A DNA stretch of 64,000 bases from positions 62,119,533 to 62,183,532 of the forward strand of contig NC_090444.1 in the NCBI RefSeq assembly GCF_031143425.1, written 5' to 3'. This document shows positions 44,377 through 52,849 of the stretch, piece by piece; position 1 is the first letter of the stretch; the number at the start of each line of letters is the position of its first letter. The notes under the pieces are model-generated. The model saw only the letters and a program-made list of their open reading frames with translations. It was not told the origin of the DNA and did no database searches. Origin of the DNA: Pleurodeles waltl. Its lineage: Eukaryota > Chordata > Amphibia > Caudata > Salamandridae. The translations under genes were made by a program, and so were the position numbers.

Positions 44377-45130
44377 GTGCCCCAGCCAATGTCAGCGGCG
44401 AGGAGGTGCCACAGCTACCCAGTCCCCCACCAGAAGATGCCCCCAGTGAAGACTGCAACTCAGGAGCTCTGGATCTAGATTAACTCCCTGGCCCATCTGG
44501 GACCACTGGTCAGTCGTGACCCCAACCCACAGCCAGCCCACCACAGACCCCCCCCCTCAGAATCTAACAGCATAGCAGCCAGCCAACATCCCCAGGACAC
44601 GTCAATCAGTAGTGTGCCCACCTGTACAGGGACATGAGTCTACACCACACAGGCAAGACAGTGAGGGTCCTGGTGTCAGTGGGAGTAGGCACGCAGTTCA
44701 GGGGACACAGGCACAGGAGGCCAGAGACACTCGGAGGACAGCTGTGCACCAGGGGGCGGACAGGCCCAGGGAACCGACTTCTCAAGAGGCACTCACTAAT
44801 GTCCTGGGGGCATACCAACAATCCCAGGACAGGAAGGGTCAGGTGATCAACATCATGCAGGAGCACCAGTGGCTGCAGGGGGTATGCCACCAGGAGGTAA
44901 TTCAGCAGTTGCAGGGCCTAAATACCAATATGTCCTCCATTGTAGGGGTGCTGGGTGACATGGCCAGCACCAGCGGGCTACTTCCACTAGCCACTCCGCC
45001 TAGAAGCCATCAACATCTGCTGCAGCTAGTGGATAGGAGGCCCTGCCACAGGACTCACAGGCCACCAGCACCCCTCCCCCAGCAGAAGGTGAACCACCAA
45101 GCGAACGGTCCCTGTGACCTAGGCAGACAC
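44377..45130 (+). pseudogene. Harbinger accessory (Myb/SANT-like) protein, C-terminal exon
   Basis: An acceptor-like TTGCATCCCCACAG at 44,363-44,376 precedes an open stretch starting APANVSGEEVPQLPSPPPED that stops in TAA at about 44,481. In a second frame 44,612 onward the text continues with a Gln/Arg/Pro-rich region (VHQGADRPREPTSQEALTNV, LGAYQQSQDRKGQVINIM, LQGLNTNMSSIVGVLGDMAS). This Q-rich tail with a predicted helix around LGAYQQSQ resembles the C-terminal part of the Myb-like DNA-binding protein encoded by Harbinger elements, which helps bring the transposase to the nucleus and to the ends. The N-terminal Myb/SANT domain is not visible. At least one stop and one frameshift are present. 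The family call rests on context and composition. Confidence 0.5.
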
Positions 45131-45349
45131 CAGAGACAGTTGCAAAGACCACCACCAGGAAATGAGCCCATCCAGAATGCCCCCTTGTGTTCCACTGTAT
45201 CACCTTGTCCACTTTCAACTGCCATTGCTCCCCTTCCTGTGGCCCTTTGGACACTGGACCTGTGCAACAAACAGACTGGCCCACTACACTGGACTTCTCC
45301 CGTCCATCACCCCCACTCTATTGCACTTTGCATTGTATAATTGATCCAT

Positions 45350-45752
45350 TAATGAACACCCTTGGACACAACTTGAGTAATAGTGCTTTATCTTAAAGTA
45401 ATGTACAATGTATTGAACTGTACTGAACTGCATGAACCTGAGCAAATGTCCTGTAATATGTTGATCCATGCTACATATGTGTCTCAGCATTCTGTACACA
45501 TCACAGCATTACACTGTTGTAACCACACCAACATATGCAATAAGGGAAGGCATAGGTGGCAGTCAGTTGGGATGCAAAGGTAGTGACTGGCATTACGCCA
45601 CAGCCACACAGCACAACACTTAAATGGAGAAATGTTTAGTTCAACAGTCTTACCTGAATGCCATTGGAAATACTGCAGGATCATATGTGTCCTGTTGTCC
45701 ACATCGTCATCCTCTTCCTCTTCCTCCTCACTGTCCTCAGTGTCCACTGCTG
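45350..45752. other. Intergenic stretch between the convergent Harbinger genes
   Basis: No domain is seen. It would contain the 3' ends of the two genes. An acidic run encoded on the minus strand near 45,690-45,760 (DTEDSEEEEEEDDDVDNRTH) lies in a different frame and is probably the frameshifted tail of the transposase or chance. Confidence 0.4.
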
Positions 45753-46041
45753 CTACAGGTGCATTGTCACCCCGTCCTGCAGGTAGGGCACATGGTGTCT
45801 GCGGGCCAAATTGTGCAACATGCAGCACACAACAATCTTGCAGACCTTCTCAGAGGAGTAGCATAGGGATCCACCTGTCAGATAGAGGCACCTGAACCTG
45901 GCCTTCAGGAGACCTAAGGTCTTTTCAACAATCCTCCTGGTGCACCCATGAGCATCATTGTACCTATTCTCAGCCCCTGTTCTCGGGTTACTAACAGGGG
46001 TCAAGAGCCAGGACAGGTTTGGGTAGCCGGAGTCACCTGGA
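45753..46041 (-). pseudogene. HARBI1-like DDE transposase, C-terminal exon
   Basis: The minus-strand frame contains GDSGYPNLSWLLTPV, NPRTGAENRYNDAHGCTRRI, VEKTLGLLKARFRCL and ILVCCMLHNLARRH-type sequence (VCKIVVCCMLHNLARRHHVP). GDSGYP holds the second catalytic Asp and VEKTLG the catalytic Glu (codon 45,924-45,926) of the DDE transposase domain of PIF/Harbinger. An acceptor-like CCTCACTTCTTCCAG lies immediately upstream on this strand, so the exon most likely starts at GDSG, and the residues before it in the long frame to 46,112 are intronic. The first Asp and the helix-turn-helix exon are missing. This exon itself has no stop until after HVPYLQDGVTMHL. Confidence 0.85.
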
Positions 46042-46103
46042 AGAAGTGAGGGACACACATTAGCCCTGCACAGTGGCATGAGTATGACTCCTGAAGGCAT
46101 ACA

Positions 46104-46564
46104 GGCCCTCATTTTAACCTTGGCGGTCTTTTGACCGTCATGGTTAATGTGGCGGTATCACCGCCAACAGGCTAGCGGTGTATACCGCAACATTATGAGT
46201 GTGGCAGGTTGGCCGCAACCAACCCGCCACATCACCACTCATTCCGCTATGGCGGTGTGAACTGCTGGGCCGGAGATGTGCATCTCCGACCTGGCGGACC
46301 ACATATGACCGCGAGCAGTATAATGAGCCGGCCTACCACCAGCAGCGCCCCGCCAACAGGACACCACCAAGCCGTCTTTTTGGTTAAAATATGTCTGGCT
46401 GTGTCCTACTGGTGGGGCCTCGACTGCCAGCATGGCTACTGCCGCATTTCCGCCCTTATTGTGGCCATATTATGGTGGGCAGAAGACTGCCAGCACTGGT
46501 GGTCTTCTGGTGCCCTTGGCATCAGCAGTTTCCTGAGGAAACTGCCAATGTCCTAATGGCGACC
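46104..46564. mobile_element. Harbinger-type MITE with ACA target duplication
   Basis: It starts GGCCCTCATTTTAACCTTGG and ends CCAATGTCCTAATGGCGACC; the ends are imperfect inverted repeats sharing CATT, AC and TTGGC. ACA is present on both sides (46,101-46,103 and 46,565-46,567). The interior contains GCGGTATCACCGCC- and TGGCGG-type words in both orientations. It is inserted in the upstream (probably intronic) part of the transposase gene. It has no coding capacity. Confidence 0.7.
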
Positions 46565-47166
46565 ACACTGACATACATTGGGTGGGGACTCAGGCTCACC
46601 TATAAGCCACACTCTGTGTCTCTGTAGTTGTGCCGTCAGCTGTGGGACGCTGCTATTCCTGCACCCAGCAGCCCCAGTGCCGCCCGGTGTGACCTGTTGG
46701 TGTTGTTCTGATCAGTGCCCAGTACTTACCTTAATTCCCTGATATTGGCTTCATAAGTCGTTGTTAACCCTGTGTTCGCTGAACATTGTTTTTCCTCCAT
46801 AGGATAATATTGAGAGAACTCTGAAAAATGGCGCTGTCTATTTTTGAAACTGCAAAGTATTCATGCTTAAAAGTCTACTTACCTGATTTCGAAGTTCTTG
46901 GGTTTGAAACATAAATAAAAAGATTTTGTATTTGTCTAAATTGGTCTCAGATTTATTCTTTGAGTGTATCTCTCATGTATTGCCTCTGTGAGTACAAATG
47001 CTTAGCATTACCCTCTGATAAGCCTCTCCGCTTGCCCACACTACCACAAAATAGAGCATTAGTCCTATCTACTTTTGCCTCTGCAAACCCATTAGGGATC
47101 CACTGGACTCTTTGCACAGTCTACTTCATTTTAGTGCACTATTTATAGAGCCAGCTTCCTTCAACA
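46565..47166 (-). mobile_element. Partial LTR-like element, minus strand
   Basis: On the minus strand it begins at 47,166 with TGTTGAAGGAAGCTGGCTC, the start of the TGTAGGAAGCTGGCTC family, and continues with words such as ATAGAGCATT, GAGGCAATACATGAG and AACCCAAGAACTTCGAAATC. Only the first 500-600 bases are present; the rest of the roughly 2.7-kb element is missing on the left, where Harbinger sequence lies. The exact left border is uncertain because the first tens of bases right of the MITE could be either Harbinger intron or LTR. Confidence 0.65.
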
Positions 47167-47650
47167 GCCATGTCCACGAAATGGGGATTTTGCCTGCTCC
47201 ATTCTGCAGGACTTCTTGGTTTGATCCCGTTCACAGACCCTCCACCTGGGAGGTTCTGCTTTGGAATCCATTCGAAATGTGAAGAATCTGTGGTTAGAAG
47301 TATCTATTAGAAGAACACATTACTTACATTCAGCATTGACTTTTCTGGTAGATACTGTATTTAACTGCAGATTCCCCACCCACCCTCCTCATTCTGCAAA
47401 CTGAACTCTTTTCTTTTCATTTTTCTTGTGCTCAAGCCTTGTGGATACCTTCCAGCCCTACTCCTTTTTTTGTCAGCACTAGTTGTGCCTGCCATCCTTG
47501 AACCTTTCATCCACCTTTTCTGTCCTGGTGACTCTCCTGTATCTGACCATATTGGACTGATATTCACTTATCAGTGTATCAGGGGGTTTTCTGTACTTCG
47601 TAACTTTTCCTCTACTTCTGGAGCCATCTTTATAAAAGAACCTGCTCTCT
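47167..47650 (+). pseudogene. DIRS copy B: recombinase C-terminal tail and internal complementary region
   Basis: Sequence right of the LTR fragment (TCTGCAGGACTTCTTGGTTT, GTTCACAGACCCTCCACC, CTTTGGAATCCATTCG) aligns with 61,645-61,720 of DIRS copy C, the last part of the recombinase gene and its 3' region. The following TATTTAACTGCAGATTCC at about 47,356 corresponds to the complementary repeat word TATCTAGCTGCAGATTCC of copy C at 61,797. The catalytic Tyr region and most of the recombinase are absent. The right end of the copy is not clear; similarity is lost after about 47,420. Confidence 0.65.
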
Positions 47651-49040
47651 GGATGTTAAAATAATTTTGTCTGACACATCCAGCCATGGATGCCCTCACT
47701 GTATGAGATGTTCAGGTACATAAGAGAAAAGGCTCTTGGGTATAATACTGTAAAACCATGAAAAATGCTTGCCTTCACTTCTCCGGATGTATGATGGCAC
47801 TACGATTGCAATTAAAACGGATGACTTTACAACTCAGTCGCAACTACGCATTAAACAGTACCACCGACGTTACTGCCACGCATACAACAACGCATATAGA
47901 TTAACATGAACTAAAAGACAATGACAACGCATGTTATTACCGCGCACACTATTACAATGTAAGCATATGTGCTGCATTTATACATAACGTAATAAATATT
48001 TTAGAATCCATTTTTGAGAAACAATATAAACAGTGTATTAACAATATAGATATATATAATTTTACAAAAAAAAATATAAAACAAGAAAGGCAACAAAAAT
48101 TTACCTTTGAACTTAAAGAGAGTAACAACATATTGCCAAAAAAAGAAAGAAAAACAGTAAATCACAGGAAAATATGTTAGTAAAATGAAAGCATTCACTT
48201 GGTGCTTACATGAGATATATATTCATATCAGTCCATTTTCTAATTACTTTAGACCATTCCCCCCACCAAAATGGCTGTCAAACGTACACCAGAAGGTCAA
48301 ACAATAATTAAATCACTTTCAAAATAAATGTTTAGTCAGGTAATAAAGTTTAAAAAAAAAATAAGGATTCGAAAACATATTTTAGTTTAATTTAAAAATC
48401 TCTTTTGATAAAAACTATTTAAAGTGCTATCCACCATTTTGTGAGCAGTGGTCATTTGAAGTGAGCACAAGCGACTGCAAGAACTCCAGGAAGAAATCTC
48501 TAAGAATAGTAAAAGACTGGCACCTATTGGTTTACGTAAGTTTAGTAAAGTCTGCAAACCTTTAAACAATTAATAATTAATTTTAAATGATATATTTAAC
48601 ATTATTGTTTTATTTTTTTCAGAGAATTCAACTCAAACTCAAAGGAAGTATTACAGATATAAAGAAATTATCTTCGTTTAACACTCAGGTAAAAGTACAA
48701 TATCATCACTAATAAGAAAATATAGAAAAATATTCTATTAATGAAAAAAGATTTGATAAGACAGTGTAGTAAAAATATGTTGATATGTTTTTTAATATTG
48801 AATGGAGAAGTTAAAATACTATAATTACAACAAAAGACATGAAAAAAATATTCAGAAAGTAATGTTACACAGTGAACAAACAAAAATGACTATTATAAGT
48901 TTCTATAGGACTTATATTAGGTAAGGTGAAGCAGAGTAACTAATTTGAAGACATACCTAGTGTAACGTGTACTCACCTTAGTGAACTTCTAAGACAGTGA
49001 TGTAAGGGTAAAATTACTATAGTAACTGTATAAGTTACTT
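47651..49040. other. A+T-rich sequence, no gene recognised
   Basis: Long A- and T-runs and TATATA stretches dominate, for example near 48,040-48,080 and 48,600. Short frames at 48,001-48,198, 48,387-48,569 and 48,668-48,883 are products of composition. No transposon domain is identified. Confidence 0.45.
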
Positions 49041-49046
49041 GGTTCA

Positions 49047-49215
49047 GAACAGGTGCTGGATAGTGACTAGACATAGAAGGTCAGTATTCCAACTCCGCCG
49101 GGTGCTTACCCCAGAGCAGGTGATGGACAGTGACTGGGGGCAAAATGAATATTCTAACTCAACCAGGTACCATTCTAAATGCGCCCTCTGCTCACTGTCC
49201 AGCACCTGCCCTGAG
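49047..49215. repeat. Inverted repeat with internal direct repeat
   Basis: CAGGTGCTGGATAGTGACT at about 49,051 pairs with CACTGTCCAGCACCTG at about 49,193-49,208. A related direct copy, CAGGTGATGGACAGTGACTG, lies at about 49,117. This looks like a small decayed fold-back element. Confidence 0.55.
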
Positions 49216-49289
49216 GTAAATAAAGTTAAAAGAGTTAAAATAGTAAATTTGCCAGGTCACTATGCAGCCTAACGGATCCAGTGTCTCTA

Positions 49290-49425
49290 CTAGGGTGAAG
49301 ACCTGGCTTTTCGAGTACTCCCACAGGGCCCTAAGTTTGGCTAGGCTTATACCGGATCAATTCCAAAATACCCTCCTGGGTGATAGTGTGCTCTACAAAT
49401 CTGCATAACATAACATAATGCTCGT
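49290..49425 (+). repeat. SINE/LINE 3' end with (ATAAC)n tail
   Basis: GAAGACCTGGCTTTTCGAGT at about 49,295, then GTGTGCTCTACAAATCTGC and a short ATAACATAACATAA run at about 49,405-49,418, form a typical 3' end of a LINE or its SINE partner. The same terminal module closes the SINE at 41,110-41,466. The upstream part is not recognisable. Confidence 0.5.
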
Positions 49426-49705
49426 TAGCTGAAAATGTCCCTCTAGTGAGTGAAATCTTTGTTCTCTGCCAACAGGTCTTCATTATTAAATAACACTGAC
49501 TTGCCCCAACTATCTGTGGGATTCCTGAGTAATTTGGACTATTATACATATAAAACTATATGTAGGTTTTTAATTTAAAAAAAGCTAATTCTTTTGTAAG
49601 AAAGGTATTTTAGAACACACTCTGAAAGGCTATATTGGCTAATTTCCACCCATTTACTTTTCTTAAATCAATTTGAATAAAAAGATAGTCACTAGAAATC
49701 ATATA

Positions 49706-50926
49706 ATTGGTCATTTTGACATTGGCGGTAAAAAACGCATACCGCTGCGGTCACGGCCGCCAAAATATCGTCACCACGGCTACCATCCGTCCGCCATATT
49801 ATGATCACTGCCCAACTTCCATCACAAGAAGGGCAGAAATCCGGCAGTGATCATGCTGGCGGACGGTGGTAAACTAGTGCTGCTACCACCAGCACCGCCA
49901 CGCCAGTAGAACACCACCAGCCGTATTTTGACCAGAAATACGGCCTGGCGGTGTTCTGCTGGCGGGGTGCTGCTGACGGTAGCAGAGCCCCTTCCCGTTC
50001 CCTGCCGGACGACCTCCTCACCAGACAAGGTAAGTCAGGCGTCCGACATGGGAGGGGGATGGGAGGGTGGGGGTGTTGTGTTTCTGAGTGTGTGTGTGAA
50101 TGCGTCTGTGTTTGTTGTGTAGTTTGCGTAGTTGTGTGCGTGTGAGTGAATTCATGTATCCAGTGTGTATGAATGCGTGTATGGCAGTGTTAGTGAATGG
50201 GTGTATATGTGGTGCGTGAGTGTCTGTGCGTGTATGCAGGGAGGGGGTTTGTGGAGTGACAGGCACTGTGACTGATGGGGTGGGGGAGTGGGTGATGTGT
50301 GCATGTGTGGCTGTGGGGTCAGTTGTGTTGTATGTGCATGTCTGTGGGGGGTGTATAGGGGGGGTGGGTGTTTGTGGATCGGAGTGAGTGGTGGTGTGTT
50401 TGTGGATCGGAGGGGGTGGAGGGTGTTTGTAGATCGGAGGGGGTGGTGGTGTGTTTGTGGATCGAAGGGGTGGGGCTAGTGTTTGTGGTATGGAAGGGGT
50501 GAGGGGTTAGTTTGTGGATTGCAGGGGCGGGGTGAGGAGTTAGTGTGTGTATGGGGTGGGTGGAGGAGTGAGTTTGGATGGAGGGAGGGTAAAGGGCATC
50601 AGGTGAGTGTTGCGGGGGTGGGGGAAGCTGCCTAACAGTGACAGGGAAGGAATTCCCTCTCACCGGTGGGGCCTACCACCATGGTTTTCATGATGTTGCT
50701 AACACCACGAAAACCATGGCAGTAGGTCAGCTCATAATGCCATGGGCGGTACTCTGTGGGCCGCCGGGCTGGAGATAGACATCTCTGGCCTGGCGGCTCA
50801 TACTGCCTTGACTGCATGAGTGGAGAAGTGGCGGGTTGGCTCTCATAATATGGCGGTATGTACCGCCAGCCTGTTGGTGGTACTACCGCCATATTAACCC
50901 CGACTGCCAGGGTCATAATGACCTCC
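49706..50926. mobile_element. Non-autonomous Harbinger-like element, 1.2 kb, ATA target duplication
   Basis: The left end reads ATTGGTCATTTTGACATTGG followed by CGGTAAA, and the right end read inward is GGAGGTCATTATGACCCTGG followed by CAGTCGG. ATA flanks both sides (49,703-49,705 and 50,927-50,929). Subterminal GGCGGTAGTACC/TACCGCC-type palindromes match those of the MITE at 46,104-46,564 and the left end of the Harbinger transposon at 43,692. The middle is a GT-rich and G-rich simple-sequence region. No transposase is encoded, so mobilisation would rely on an autonomous relative. Confidence 0.8.
50060..50600. repeat. GT-rich / G-rich simple-sequence and minisatellite region
   Basis: The left part is a degenerate TGTGTG tract. 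The right part (about 50,365-50,530) has about five units of 28-34 bases built on GTTTGTGGATCGGAGGGGGT. The plus strand is strongly G-rich and has runs of three to six G. Frames across it are artefacts of composition. Confidence 0.8.
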
Positions 50927-50929
50927 ATA

Positions 50930-51390
50930 GTTCTTAGAAAACTTTCCCAAACCTTTTAAAGGAAGAGTGAAAGAAAAAGGGATTATTTAGTCTAATAGGC
51001 TAGGAAACTGGCACTGTTGCTTTGAGAAACAGCATGCTGCCAGTATTCCATCATGCCCAGTTGAGTTAGGTTTTTTACCCAGCTCCTGATTTTAGAGCAC
51101 TGGTGCTGGAAATGTGCACATTCTGCAGGTTCACGCCATTTATTTTTTTGTCTATTTGATGGATCCGATTTTTGCTTGCTCTAGAACTCTGAGCACTTTA
51201 CATCTGCTAACTAGTAGTAAAATGCTTGTGTTCCTTTTTTCAGAAAGGTCAAATTGGTATATTTTGATGGACACTTTTAGTTTACTCATCGGCCCCTAAT
51301 ATATGGTACCTTTGGACTGCAAATTAAATGCTACCAATGGACTGCAGCACTTATTGTGCCATCTGTTGCAGTGACATTGTAAAGCATGTA
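50930..51390. other. Left flank of DIRS copy C, no gene
   Basis: No domain or repeat is recognised, apart from a short hairpin-like pair of GCATGCTG/CAGTATTCC words near 51,030-51,050. Confidence 0.4.
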
Positions 51391-51650
51391 GCTATTTGAG
51401 ACTTCTAGCTACAGAGTTCTTCCTTTGAATTATCCCCAGGCTTCGGACTGGATCTGAAAGAATATTTTGAGCAGTGCCTCTGTGCGGCGATAGGTGGCAT
51501 CGATCGGCTCCACGTCTGTCAGCCGTCCCAGAAGTGATGTCGCAGTACCTATATAGGCACCACCTAGGCATGCAAACTTCGTTGTTTTCTTTCCACGTCC
51601 AACTTGCACTAATCCAGAGAAGTGCTACCTCTCAGTCATTTTTTGACTTT
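51391..51650 (+). repeat. Left inverted terminal repeat of DIRS copy C
   Basis: Words such as TAGGTGGCATCGATCGGCTC, CACGTCTGTCAG, GTACCTATATAGGCAC and GACTGGATCTGAAAGA occur here and, as reverse complements with substitutions, at 61,880-62,146 on the right. The outermost shared word is GAGACTTCTAGCTACAG on this side. Divergence between the two repeats is high, showing an old copy. Confidence 0.85.
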
Positions 51651-51695
51651 TTGTTTTGACATTTTGTCGACTGTTTTTAAGGTTTGTCCTCCTGG

Positions 51696-52849
51696 ATGTC
51701 ATCAAGGAAGACTGGTTTTAAACCCTGAGGAGCCTGTACCTACTCACTGTTGATGACGGATCCGCACCTCGTCTGTCCGTGGTGTTTGGAATGTGACCAT
51801 GACCCAAATGTGTGCTCCGATTGCCAGGCCGTGCACCCAAAGGCTTTGAGGTAGCCATCCCTAAAGCTGATGGGAACCCAAGCATGCGATTCCAGGTCAA
51901 GAGTGAGGTCCCGGGAATGGTCTCACGGTCCAAAGTAGTCTTCGTCCCACTCCAAGTCCTTGGGACAATCAGGTAAGTCGAGGCACAAGAAGAAGTGCAA
52001 GAAGTGGAAGCGGTCTTCAATTTTGCCTCAGTCGATGTGACAAGGGAACACACTGGTATTTTCAGCCTTGTTCTCCAGAACCCGTGCCTGGGCTGGCTCC
52101 ATGCCTCCCCAGTTTTCCGGGAGTGACCCCTGCCCAGCTGAAGGAGTTTTATGAGGCAATGCACGTAATTTTTTGGCAATCTGACCCCACTAGTCTTATG
52201 AGGAAGAAATTGACTGGCAGAAAGATCTGGGTGAAGCCAGTGGACAGGATACTTCTCCAGATACTGATATGCTTTCTCCCTCCTACCGTAGCTACAGGGG
52301 AGGGAGCTTCCTACACAATGGTAGTGTGGATGGTGGCTGAGGTCCTAGACCTTCAACTGCCCTCGGTGGCATTCAAGACTCATCTCTTGACAGATGTGCT
52401 ACATCCGGGAGTGTCCACCTCTGAAACTTTACACCACGTCCAAACCCAGCACAGGGGCTCCTGTGAATAGGATGATTGCCCGCAACCATCGCCCTGCTCC
52501 CGGGGACCCAACCTTCCTCACACAGCACCCTACCCCTGAAAGCTTGGTGGTTCAAGCCTCAACTTCCCACAGCACTTTCCCTACTGCTCCCCTAGAAAGG
52601 GACTCCAAGAGGCTGGATTCCTTTGGGAAGAAGATGTTTTCTTCTCCCAGCTTGGTATTGGGGTCCGTGAACACAGAATGCCTTTTGGGCCCTTATTCCC
52701 ACACCTTGTTTGACACTGTTGCGCAAGTACTGGCACAGGTTCCGTGGGATGGCCAGACAGTACTCTCTCAGGCTGTTGCCAATAAGAGAGTTGCAGCAAT
52801 GTTCAAAATTCGTTGCAGACTTGACACAACCGACTTGCTAGGTAGAGCG
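51696..52849 (+). pseudogene. DIRS copy C gag, first part
   Basis: The likely start is ATG at 51,696 (MSSRKTGFKP), followed at once by an in-frame TGA. A Cys/His cluster CPWCLECDHDPNVCSDCQAV lies at about 51,775-51,835 and looks like a nucleic-acid-binding knuckle. A basic Ser/Lys-rich tract follows (KSRHKKKCKKWKRS). After frame changes the 157-residue frame at 52,394-52,867 gives the conserved gag core: KRLDSFGKKMFSSPSLVLGS, FDTVAQVLAQVPWDGQTVLS and FKIRCRLDTTDLLGRA. It would package element RNA. It is interrupted at about 52,850 by an LTR-like element. Confidence 0.75.

Larger units (their letters stand above)
43692..46103. mobile_element. PIF/Harbinger DNA transposon, two convergent genes, right part damaged
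   Basis: The left terminus reads GGCCCTCATTATGACATTGG, the same type of end as the MITEs at 46,104-46,564 and 49,706-50,926. The interior carries the two genes expected in Harbinger elements: a Myb/SANT-like accessory protein gene on the plus strand and a HARBI1-like DDE transposase on the minus strand, converging near 45,350-45,750. The transposase lacks its 5' exon and the right terminus is not found; a MITE sits at 46,104 and an LTR fragment follows. The left flank is DIRS copy B and the right flank is a different repeat, so a deletion or rearrangement followed insertion. Confidence 0.75.

Noticed and set aside
45484..45828. Separate acidic protein gene (EEEEEDDD run)
   Set aside because: It overlaps the transposase 3' region in a different frame on the same strand and is more likely a frameshifted tail or chance.
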